Origin: Endomychus coccineus
Lineage: Eukaryota > Arthropoda > Insecta > Coleoptera > Endomychidae
Direction: 5' to 3'
NCBI GenBank assembly: GCA_958510875.1
Contig: OY294068.1
Span: forward strand, 81,153,978-81,217,977
DNA length: 64,000 bases
The notes below the pieces were generated by a model that saw only the letters and a list, made by a program, of their open reading frames with translations, was not told where the DNA came from and made no database searches. Made by a program: the position numbers and the translations under genes. Within the stretch, counting starts at the first letter, position 1. Each line of letters begins with the position of its first letter. This document shows positions 22,880 through 32,877 of the stretch, in pieces.

Positions 22880-25800
22880 TGTACGCAAAGTTTTGTTCGC
22901 ATCATTCATTGGAGCAAGAACGCATCTTGATGGAAAAAAGTTTAAACAAAAATTTTAACGAACTTTCACTTTTACTCGAAAAAATAGAAAATACATTTGA
23001 TGTAATAATTTTAACAGAAAGCTGGCAAATTAATGATATTAATTTATATCGGTTAGAAGGATATACAACACTACATATAGTAAGAACTAAAAAATATGCA
23101 TTTCTTGAAATTTCGATCTCCAGCGGGGAAAAAACAATTCTCATTACAGGTATCTATCGACCACCGAGAAAATTAAAAGAGGAGATTAACGAATTCAATG
23201 AGGAATTGGAAATATATTTACAGTCATTTAATTCGAAAACAGCCGACTTCCACATTTTAATAGGAGATATAAATATAAATGTATACTCCACAAATGAGAC
23301 AACAAAAAAATATTTAAATATTTTAAATGAAAATGGTTTTAATTCTTATATAAATAAACCAACACGTGTTGAAAATAATATAGCGACTATCATTGATCAT
23401 ATCTTTATTAAACAAAATTGCATAACCCGTGCAGAAGAAATAATCCATCCAATAATTTTAGAATATCCACTCACTGATCATTACCCCATAATTTTGGGTA
23501 TTAACATAAACACTCTTGAGAATAGTTCTCCAAAAAGATTAAATACAAGAACATTTTAAATTATAAAAAAGTGAATGAGATATTGAATCTAGAAAATTGG
23601 GACTCATTCTATAATACGAATAACATTGACCAAATGGCAAATATTCTTATAGCTAAAATACAGAAATGTATATCTAACTGCACCAAAACTATAAAAATAA
23701 AAAACTCTCAGTATAAAATAAAACCATGGATTACAAAGGGACTTCTAAGATCTATTGTTATAAAAAATAGTTTATATAAAGATATTCGAAAAAATCCCAA
23801 TAATTTACAAATTAAACAAATATATAATAATTACAAAAATAGACTTACTGTTTTGATTCAACAAGCAAAAAAAGATTATTACAAAAAAGAAATAGAAAAA
23901 ATAAAAATATCACAAAAAACCTGTGGAGTATAGCTAAAAAGATCACTAATACCCAAACAGCAACTAAAAATATAGAGAAAATAGAAAACAAAAACGGAGT
24001 AATTATGTCAAATAAATATGAAATAGCAGAACATTTTAACAATCTATGCTGGAGTAGGTAAATTGTTAGCTGACAAAAATAAAAACAAAAATAGAAACAG
24101 AGTTAATACAACGCTTTCAAAATATATTAATAAAACATTCTATATATTTCCTACTGATGAAAATGAAGTTAAGAATACTATAAAAACTTTAAAAAACGGA
24201 AAATGTCCAGGAATTGACAAAATTACTAGTGAAATGCTAAAGAGTACTTCTACTTCTATAGCTAAACCAATCAATCAACTAATCAAGCCATTATTTAAAA
24301 AAGGATCTGAATTGGATATAAAAACTATCGCCCTGTTAGCTTAATATCAAGTATCGGTAAAATATTCGAAAAATTTTAAAGGTTAGAATGGACAGTTATT
24401 TAAATAAATATGAAATAATGTCACCTAAGCAATTTGGATTTCGTCAAAAAAATCTACTCAAGATGCAATTACGTGTTTAATAAAACAAATATATGAATCA
24501 CTAGATAGTAAAACACCATATATCTATGTGTTTTTAGACCTTGAAAAAGCTTCGACTCCGTTAGCCATGAACTACTACTCAAAAATTTAGAACGGCTAGG
24601 CTTTCGAGGTTTATCTCTACAACTGTTTGATTCCTACTTGAAAGATCGACGTCAATGTGTGCAAATAGAAAACATTTACGGTTCTGAGAAGAGCACTGAA
24701 TATGGAATTCCTCAAGGAACAGTCATTGGACCTCTTCTCTTTACTGTATATGTGAATGATCTTCTACTCTTGAACTCATTCGAAAATATTGTAAGTTTTG
24801 CTAATGACTTGGCTATGTTTTTTACAGCGGAAACATGGGACTATCTCAAATTAAAATGTGAAGATACTTTAAAAATCATGATCAACTGGTTCGACGACAA
24901 TTTGCTAACAGTTAATTTCTCCAAAACTCAATACTTACCTTTTACCTCATATGTGAACAAACTTCTTAACATTGGTTCATTATCCATAAGTGAAGACATT
25001 AGAATTAAGGAGACATCAACAGTGAAATACTTGGGTATAACAATTGATCGGCACTTACGATGGGATGTACATGTAAATAATATAATAAAAAAAGTTCGAC
25101 CCATTTTATTTAAATTTAAATATCTCAGAGACTTATTAGATATTAAATATTTAAAAACCTTATATTATTCACTGGTGCAATCACGCTTAAGTTATGGAAT
25201 AATTGGATGGGGTGGGATAAGTGATAAACATTTAAATAACTTAAACATACTACAAAAACTATTTTTAAAGCTAATTTTAGCTAAAAGTCAATTATATTCA
25301 AGTAATCAATTATATATAGACGCTAAAATTCTAGATATACGTCAACTATTTACTTTCTCTATTTTAACAGAAACATTTAAAAACAAAAATAGCGTCATCA
25401 GGCACTTAGAACATAAATACGGAACGCGCCATAAAAATAAAAAGTCAGTTATAGTAAAATGTAATAAATTGATTGGCCAAAAGAGCTTTACTTACCTGAG
25501 CGGAAAATTCTACGATTTACTACCTGTTGAAATCAAAAATATGCTATCCATAACAATGTTCAAACGAAGGGTAAAGCAATGGATATTATCAAAACCAAGA
25601 GATCTCTTTAAGATATAATCCTGTCTACTTGGCACATTTCAAGCTGTTTTTTATAATTTCATCTATATAAAAATGCTTCCTACAACTTATTATTTTATAA
25701 TTTCATCTAAATAAAAATGCTTCCTACAATTATTTTATGATATACACTATTAATTTGGAAATTTGGTGATTCTCACAAACAAGAACTCTAAACAGTTCTT

Positions 25801-25970
25801 CGTGAGTTTTCTGTTTATTCGAATTTATCTGTGTAAATGTGTGTCGATATTTGTTACATACCTACATTCCCATATATTTTATATACTATTGTTGCTGATA
25901 TACTTGTATCATGAATGTAGTTTGATGTATTCTTTTTGAATAAACTTATTATTATCTAATAATAATTGTC
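22880..25970 (+). mobile_element. Non-LTR retrotransposon (jockey-like, family B), decayed
   Basis: Endonuclease (about 22935-23540): NFNELSLLLEKI, VIILTESWQ, TGIYRPP, ILIGDININV and IIDHIFIK are the EEP-fold blocks with the catalytic TES-W, GD-N and DHI motifs visible. Linker 23571-23933. Reverse transcriptase from about 24160: KNGKCPGIDKITSEMLK, RPVSL in a shifted frame, YGIPQGTVIGPLLFTVYVND, then the palm box, VKYLGITIDRHLRWDVH, and a C-terminal domain ending at a stop at 25616-25618. Several frameshifts lie between 23930 and 24640. The palm box reads FAND where FADD is expected, so the first metal-binding Asp is lost. A 3' UTR with ATT-rich tail (AATAAACTTATTATTATC) ends at about 25968. 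Inserted in the hAT relic. Confidence 0.8.
24638..25618 (+). pseudogene. Reverse transcriptase C-terminal half with FAND in place of FADD
   Basis: This is the longest open frame of the family B element, 326 codons. It starts inside the RT fingers/palm, so the apparent start codon is not genuine. It holds GIPQGTVIGPLLF (motif B), SFANDLAMFFTAETWD (motif C region; the Asn codon is 24803-24805), TVKYLGITIDRHLRW, SRLSYGIIGWGG and RQLFTFSILTETF. Intact downstream of the mutated box, so the loss of activity may be fairly recent or the copy was dead on arrival. Confidence 0.8.
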
Positions 25971-25974
25971 AGCC

Positions 25975-26346
25975 TAACCATAATTTGGTAATTTCATCGT
26001 GCAATAGTAATAACCTGTGGGTCATATTTTTGGTCATATCTACAATCCGACGCTGAATTGTTTTGGCTGACAATGCCATTTCTTTAATTTTCCCAATAAT
26101 CTGAATTTTATATTATGCGAACTCATTATATCTATATCCGGAAAAATTTATGAATGCGTTTTTCAAAAATTGTCTATCTGTACACAGTTTTTCGTTGGCA
26201 CCAATATTAAAAGCTGCAATAAATCTGTCAGATATAACGTAATTTTGGTTGGTAACTAAACCCTTTAAAAATAAATTTTGTTCTTTTAAATTCAATACTC
26301 GTTTAGCGATGTAATCAGGTTTTTCATCATTTGACATTTCACTCAC
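25975..26346 (-). pseudogene. hAT transposase N-terminal fragment
   Basis: The frame from 26346 reads SNDEKPDYIAKRVLNLKEQN, then KGLVTNQNYVISDRFIAAFN and LCTDRQFLKNAFINFSG, ends at TAA (26113), then continues in another frame as IIGKIKEMALSAKTIQRRIV and DMTKNM. This corresponds to the region of BED-type hAT transposases with a SYxxA..IA..KPF-(S/T)DGEF(I/V)K block followed by LS..T(I/V).RR(I/V)..(M/L). The BED finger itself is not seen. Confidence 0.55.
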
Positions 26347-26439
26347 ATCTTCATGTTATGAAGAAAAATGTTGCTCAATATTGTGTGGAGCGCGAGTCGG
26401 TTGCGGGTTGCCGCGGTCTGAACACGTACATAGGGTTTC

Positions 26440-28795
26440 ACTAATTTCACTTGAGTAACAATATTCACTTCAGAATTAATTTCCCCAATATTCTGGAAAT
26501 AAAATTGTCTTGATTTTGTATATCTGATTGATATAAATAATTTTCAGAAGCAAAGGTTTGAAATTTAAGGTTCATTAAAATAATATTAGAGAAATATTAT
26601 TTCATTAAAATAATGTTGCATTCTACTAAACACGCTGGGTAACCTGTAGAACCTGTACATATGTGAATGATTTCAAGTAAATTTTGAGATAATAGAAATT
26701 ACTTATGCAATTTAGTTTTATTCTATCTGTAACGGTGAAGCAGATTAGCCATTTTGTAGAAAATTAACTAATATTCAATGCAGGCTTCGTTTGATCTTGT
26801 TTATAAAGTTATCTAAACGCCTTGCACATGATACCTTCTGAGATAAATTCATTCAATAAGAAATATTCCACTATAGTAGCAGAATTTAAATTTACAGTAG
26901 GATAAATGAGAAGTTTGGTAGAATGAAAAACAAATAACGGTGTGATGCATTTCAAACATTACGCACTAAGCAATTTAATTACATAATCTGGGCGATGTGT
27001 ACAGTTTTGAATTTATATTCCACATATCGACGTAACTATTTTGTTAATGTTTGGTATTTCATGCATTCTAAATTAGAATGATGGTGAATGGTCAGGGTCA
27101 ATTCAAGTCAAGTTAGTTTTAGTTAATAATGGAATATTGCAACCTGTGATTCAGTAGTTATTTATCGATGATCTGGGGCCCATATTTTCTTATAATACCT
27201 GGCAAGTAAGAAGAAAGAATAGTTAAATAATGGGGAGTCTTAATAAGCATGGATTTTGATCGGACCTTTCGTATTGTAATTTGAATTCGAATTGAGTTAG
27301 TGTCTATATGTCTAATTTTATACTTGATCTTTGAAATTTTTTTTTATATCCTCTGCAAATGTTTTATGGTTTTTTCATATTTTTAAATTAGGGAAAGAAT
27401 CTTGAAATTCAGTTATACATTTAGCTAAAATTTCAGATGTCTTTAGTAATATTCAGCATGAATTCGAGGGTCGCTTGGTCCATCGGACTCACTCGAACTT
27501 TTATTGATCTTATACAAGAAGCTACAAGGTATAATTCTGCTCTTTGTTAAATTAGTTTCTGGGAAACTTCGAAGGAATGATTGTTAAACCACCCTCTAAA
27601 TTATCCTTCGTCTTGGTATGCTTGCACGATAGACCATTTCCGCCTAATTCTGGGAACTAATGTGATTGCGAAATTATAGCAATAAGATCGGAATCCTTAG
27701 TAGAGGTACCTACTACAATCAATAAGTCACATACTCTGGAATACGAAAAAATGAACCAACTCAAACTAAACGATTTGATGAATTACTTCTGCAACATTTG
27801 AGTGGTGCACTATCATTCTGAAAATTGAGATATTCTATGTACAGGCTCATTTTTTATATTTGCGTACTCACTTACAGGGGTTAAGGCAAGTGACAGAAAA
27901 AACTTTTAATACAGTAGTTGCATAATTTTTTCCGTATTATCTTTTAGATAAACAAAAGCAAGTTTTTTTGTTTAATTATAGGGTGTATATAGTTTCTGCC
28001 AGGACGAAAGATCTCTTTCTCCTGATTTCAAAAAGATATAGGTTGTTGATATTTGGATAAGCCGTTTTTGAATTTAAGTTTCAAATTTTGATAACTTGAT
28101 TATAATCGAGTTGGCCAGGAGTTCCGCCCGTGAAATAATGTGTCGCTTCACTTTAAATAGAAACGTTCAGTTACGAAAATGGTTTATTCGGAGGAAGAAA
28201 AGCTTCAAGTAGTACGTCTTTTTATTATAATAACAATTGATATTTGAATAAGGTGTTTTAGAAGTTAATTATGATAAAGAAAACAATACTTATTAACGAC
28301 GAACGATAATAAAAAAAATTAACCAACTTAAACAAACATTGATGATATAAAGTGACAAAAATTACTATATGTTTTCTATATATCATATGATTTCTGACAC
28401 ATTTTCTAATGTTTTCTCTCATTTTGTGATGGATCCTGTATAGTTGATTCATATTTGGTGAGATTTACCGGATACTAATTATGATCGTTCAACGATCCTA
28501 AACATATATTGTTATACGGTAGAATCAACTTAATTTTAAACATGTGATCTCATTTGACATTGTAAAAATAATTGTGGACCTCATTTTCACAATGCAATAC
28601 ACACATTTAGCGACTTAATGACATAATTAATTAGCTGTGATCCATAGATCACTATCTTCCCTCACCAACCAAACCAAAATTATATTGCAAATGGTTCTTA
28701 CAGGTAGTTGTCGAAAGACGACAAATTATATTCCGTCATTGCATTAAAAGTTTATTTGAATTGACGGCACGTGTTTTTCCTGCACCTTCATCTTA
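26440..28795. other. Intergenic, nothing recognised
   Basis: No supported gene or element. A frame at 28258-28452 (minus) is low complexity. Confidence 0.4.
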
Positions 28796-28802
28796 TTATT
28801 AT

Positions 28803-29070
28803 ACAGGGTAAGTCCTAAATGGTACTTCTTTTGTCACTGTGTGAAAGACTAAAATAACCAACATTTTGAAATAATTTTTTTCAAAACTAGACTACTATAA
28901 ATAAAAAATAATCACCCTTATCCAGTAAAAATGTTGTTAAAGTACTGAAGACCTTTCAACTACCAAATAACGATCATTAGAGTAAACTGATTTTTTCTGA
29001 CGATGGCTACTTGGTACCTGAAAGGTCTTCAGTGAATAAGGGTGATTGTTTCTTTTTTATAGTGTTATAG
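28803..29070. repeat. PLE-tail inverted pair behind a CAGGGT-type end
   Basis: TACAGGGTAAGTCC at 28803 resembles a mariner-type MITE end. Behind it, 28905-28970 (minus) and 28995-29070 (plus) are inverted copies of the PLE tail: CTGACGA (28997-29003), hairpin GGCTAC-TTG-GTACC, GAAA (29020-29023), GGTCTTCAGT, GGATAAGGGTGATTATT. Other copies lie near 30765-30880 and 32134-32240. Confidence 0.5.
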
Positions 29071-29074
29071 GCTA

Positions 29075-29500
29075 TCCATAGTGTAAGCTTTTATATTTTT
29101 ATACGTGAAATAAAACTTTCACAGAATATTTAAAAATCAAACCCACCTGTAGGGGACGAGTGGGCAAAACGGAATATCGAAGCTGTGAGACAGCATATGA
29201 AGAAGTCGCTAATTTGTACAAAACAAGTAGATTATTACTTGGACCCGGTATAAAAGTGCCAAATTGTATTTTTGTTAATAAACACTGAAGTCTCATTTAC
29301 TCTATTCAACCCATCACTTGTTTATTGTTACAATATACTTGTCACATAACACTCACGGTGGACTGTCACTCTCACAGACTTCTATGGCGCATGCCTAGAT
29401 CCTAATTGTACTGCACTAGGTAACCTCTGATTGAAACTATACTTCTACTGTCATTCCTCACTTTTTATATATGATTTTATGGTTCCAGAATAAGGTCGAA
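29075..29500. other. Intergenic, nothing recognised
   Basis: No feature supported. Confidence 0.35.
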
Positions 29501-29513
29501 ATGTCTAGTACTA

Positions 29514-29752
29514 GTCGGGTCAAATTAGAAATTAAAAATGTGAAAGCTCGGAATTTTTTCCAAACAGACCAAACAACTTAATTTTTTTTGCAAATCGTTC
29601 CTGGACGGATACTGAACGATATTGAACTTTAAGATCTAGTCGCTCGACCATTTTTCACCTGTTAAACCGTAAATTGGCCAATTTTCATGGGAAAAAAAGT
29701 TGATTGGTCTGTTTGGAAAAAATTCCGAGCTTTTTTGCTAAATTGACTCGAC
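29514..29752. mobile_element. Short MITE-like inverted-repeat element
   Basis: Ends GTCGGGTCAA and TTGACTCGAC face each other. Inside them AAAGCTCGGAATTTTTTCC and its inverse GGAAAAAATTCCGAGCTTTT match over about 55 bp, followed by AAACAGACCAA / TTGGTCTGTTT. Total about 240 bp. The outer flanks (GTAC-TA / TGTAC) are themselves palindromic, so the target duplication is ambiguous. Confidence 0.65.
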
Positions 29753-29759
29753 TGTACCT

Positions 29760-31070
29760 TCGTGATTGATAGTTCTCGAACATTCTCATTTTTACAATGT
29801 ATTAGATTATTCAGGAGTCACCAGTGGCGTTCTGTGAATGAATGTATATTGTAAAAATACTTAAGTGGGTACTGCAGGTTTCAATCGCAAGCCAGACAAC
29901 GGAGAGACGAGTGTCATACAAATTTTGAAAACGTTGTGTCGATGGCGCAACTGAGGTATTCCGTTTTACATGAGTACCCTGTTTTACCAATTCCCGGACA
30001 ACGCGCTCGTCTCGTCGCGCGGAGCGTTATGTATATATAAATTGTGACGATTTTAAACACATCAGGACCGTATTGGACGCTTTTTTTAATTACAGGATGA
30101 TAACTTTCCAACTTTTGAGTTATTTGAATATGTGCTTATTTCTATAAACAGTTAAAAAAATATCAACTTAGGAACTATCCTATATATACGAATGAATTAC
30201 CTACTGCTATTGTTACCTGTTTGTTCGCACAATTTTTCGCTTTCAAATACTTCTGCAGGTTAAATGTATGATTATGATATATATTTACTAGCTGTGGAAA
30301 ACGTCAAATTATACTGTATGTCATTGAACGTTCATAATAATTAACTACATGATGTTGTTCTTTATTTATAATCAGTAGGGAAATTTGTTGGAAGTCAAAC
30401 TTGATTTCTCGTCCTTACCAATTCGATATCTCTTCTTCAACATGTTGAACACAGCTATTCCAAAAAACAGATATAACAGTTTTTAAAGCCTCTTTCGACA
30501 TATTTAAGCAGCTATTAATAGATTTTCCATCTCTTCCGATGCGCTGATTATAATACCTCTTCGAAATTCCTCTCACGATTTCTATTGCATTGAAGACACA
30601 GTGATAATATGTAGGTTGTTGGTAGTCTCATAATGTAAATCCTCATTCGGCACCTAATCCATCGGTGACATACCTCTTCCGTGGTTTATTTCTAGAAAAC
30701 GTGCACGTATAGATAAATAGCGCCAAAAGAAAGATAATTGACATAACGGACTATGAATCAATTTACTCTTATGATGACTACTTGTTAGCTGAAAAGTCCT
30801 CAATGCTTATACAGTATTTTTACTGGATAAGGATGATCGTTTCTTATTTATAATGATAAAGTACCATCATTTTCATGATTTACCATCTTAGAAAATAGGT
30901 ATCTCATTAAGTTCTATCAATACACATCGATACCACACGCGATTAATTTACTGAAATCTTATTATAAAGTAACTATGGTCCATTACTTGAAGATTTTAGG
31001 ATTATCTCGTATGACGAGGAACGCTAAAATGTGACGTCACTAGTATGATGACGTCATTTTAAAAACTTTA
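29760..31070. other. Intergenic with one PLE-tail copy
   Basis: A PLE-tail copy (TGATGACTACTTG, GCTGAAAAGTCCTCAA, GGATAAGGATGATCG) lies at about 30765-30880. Nothing else recognised. Confidence 0.4.
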
Positions 31071-31159
31071 ACTATTGATTCGGATACTTCTGCAGGTTAA
31101 ATATATGATTGTGATACATATTTATAATCAGAAAAACACTTGTCATAATGGTCCAATAA

Positions 31160-31360
31160 AATACTAAAGTTCCAGTTGAAAAACTGAAGATGGAAGGCAA
31201 AAGTATCACTTGCAAGGAGACTACCGCGCTCCAAAATAATAAATTTTCTATTTTAAGCGATTTGCAAAATTTGAAATCCATACGAAAGGAAATAAAAAGA
31301 ATGCATTCTTCCGATTTCAACTTCGATTTGTCTAAGTTTATTTATCTTATAAGTTATAAA
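31160..31360 (+). other. Unidentified open frame (KVPVEKLKMEGKS)
   Basis: A plus-strand frame from about 31165 reads KVPVEKLKMEGKSITCKET, then NNKFSILSDLQNLKSIRKEI and RMHSSDFNFDLSK before a stop near 31365. Composition (charged, few low-complexity runs) looks like decayed coding sequence. I do not recognise it. It abuts the PLE relic and may be part of an upstream mobile-element gene. Confidence 0.3.
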
Positions 31361-32240
31361 AGATGGTAATCACTTGGAATTAGACATAATACAGAAAAGC
31401 ACACTCCGGCGGATTGAGCTACATCATTTAATTATAAAATAGATCCATTTAATAGTATTGTTCATAGATTAAAGAGCGTCCCTTTAAGCCAGAAAAATTT
31501 AGGCAATGAAGTTGACAAACTTCAGCAAATGGTGTTGGACAATGGTAACGACGAATCAATATCTTGAATAGCAGACTTCCGCGGATAGCTAATGTTGGAA
31601 AATCTTGGTTTCCGGATGGATTTCGCGTCACAATAGCACGACTTGATGTCGACGTTTCGCCAACCATTACAGGTGGCATCTTCAGGGCAGACGCGGAATT
31701 CATCCAGAAGCCAAGATTTTTCGAAAAATCAATAATTGAATTTCTAAACAAAAAAGGAAATTGGAACGCAACCAACTAATCAAATTAAAGCCACTCCCTT
31801 CAAATAATTCAATAAAATTACAAAGTTTGACTCATCTTTCAGTAATTAATGAATTCTATAATTTGTTTTCTAAATTTGCAATACAACCGGCTTATATATC
31901 GATATGAATCGTGTTCAAAATGCTATGTAGGTCAAACTAGGAAGAACATTTATCACTTTTAAAACACAATACGGACAAATATCTAAGTAATTTAGAAGCG
32001 ATGGAAATGTATAAACAAAAAAGCAATTTATTAAATCATGATTTATCCACCTGAGGGTAACTCCTTGTTTGCATTATTAACCCCAAATAGTATTTATTAA
32101 ACAGGCACATTTTCATTTCTAATTTAGTTTATTCTGAAGGTGGATACTTGGCAGCCGAAAGGTCCTCAATATTTTAACAGTATTTTTAGTGGATAAGGGT
32201 GATTATTTCTTATTTGTAGTGTCATAGCGGACCCAAGTGT
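31320..32240 (+). mobile_element. Penelope-like element relic with tail
   Basis: Plus-strand pieces in PLE order: KDGNHLELDI (31352 on), SFNYKIDPFNSIVHRLKSVP and LSQKNLGNEVDKLQQMVLDN (31430-31555), an interruption at about 31560-31780, then PSNNSIKLQSLTHLSVINEF (31795 on), YESCSKCYVGQTRKNIYH (31898-31957, the GIY-YIG block) and YLSNLEAMEMYKQKSNLLNH. The complete PLE at 35464-36639 shows the same blocks. The tail CTGAAGG-hairpin-GAAA (32134-32160) and GGATAAGGGTGATTATT follows. Several frameshifts and stops: dead copy. It ends about 450 bp before the first ced-6 coding exon. Confidence 0.7.
31575..31775 (-). repeat. Second PLE-type 3' end inserted in the PLE relic
   Basis: The minus strand reads CTGAAGA (31679-31685), a GCCACC..GG-TTGGC hairpin, then GAAACGTC (GAAA at 31655-31658). 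This block splits the coding parts of the surrounding plus-strand PLE between its KELxxIK-like and SLTHLS-like blocks and lies in the opposite orientation, so it is a separate insertion. The open frames here on both strands are incidental. Confidence 0.45.
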
Positions 32241-32698
32241 TAACTCTTTTATAGTTTATTTATCTTATGTTTGAACATGGATAACGACGGCTGCACAAGA
32301 TTTAGGAAAATGCTTGATATGTCATGTTTGGTTAGAATTTTATGGCGAACATTATGATTCCGCCCAATAGTGTCTTACCAAATGAATAATAACATTTTGT
32401 CAAATCCTGCACATACTGGAAAAAATTAAAATTCCACATTACCTATTTGGTTAATTTGGTTGTTAAATCCCGAACGAAAACTAGTCCTCAATTCATAATA
32501 ATATTTATAGACTATTGAATAAAGTATTTCTTTTAACTAGGGGATCACATTTATATCTTGATTGTTAAATCTTCAGTTCCAAATAGGCCATGAAAGAATA
32601 ATATATTATCGTAAAACGTGTATTTCATTTCCTTTTTGATAATAAATAGATTTGATTCAGGTAGTGGAATCATTATTAAAATGAGTATTTTGTTCTAG
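32240..32698 (+). other. ced-6: Upstream intron of ced-6, 3' end
   Basis: No repeat or gene recognised. It ends in a TTGTTCTAG acceptor (AG at 32697-32698) immediately before the ced-6 start codon, which implies a non-coding 5' exon further upstream that could not be located. Confidence 0.5.
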
Positions 32699-32699
32699 A

Positions 32700-32877
32700 A
32701 TGTCTACATTACTGAAATGGGCTCAAAACACACAAGGGAAACTTAACATTAAAAGCAATAGTAGTAATGGAACGAATGGTGAACGAAAATGGATACATCC
32801 ACCGGATACACTTCAGAAAGGTCACATAGCTTACTTGGTTAAATTTCTTGGGAACATCGTTGTGGATCAACCGAAAG
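32700..32877 (+). CDS. ced-6: ced-6 coding exon 1
   Basis: Encodes residues 1-59: a polar leader (MSTLLKWAQNTQ, then an Asn/Ser/Gly stretch) and the first PTB strand and helix ending VVDQPKG. The ATG lies one base after a splice acceptor, so the 5' UTR is spliced. Donor GTATAT at 32878 is read through by the simple open frame to 32939. The CED-6 family junction QPKG-(I/T)EVV fixes the true exon end. Confidence 0.9.

Larger units (their letters stand above)
20148..26430 (-). mobile_element. Broken hAT-family DNA transposon with nested insertions
   Basis: Three separated minus-strand pieces resemble a hAT transposase in the expected order: an N-terminal part (26346 to about 25975), a TTDGALEM block (22690-22860) and a possible C-terminal end near 20376-20480. 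The outer edges carry GTCGGCAACC (20155) and, inverted, GCGGCAACCCGC (about 26410), like the GGCAACC-type ends common in hAT elements. The gaps are filled by a PLE fragment and two non-LTR fragments. TIR ends and target duplication were not resolved exactly, so the outer limits are approximate. Confidence 0.5.

Noticed and set aside
31564..31779. Overlapping open frames on both strands
   Set aside because: They cover a PLE 3' tail (CTGAAGA-hairpin-GAAACGTC on the minus strand); non-coding repeat sequence.
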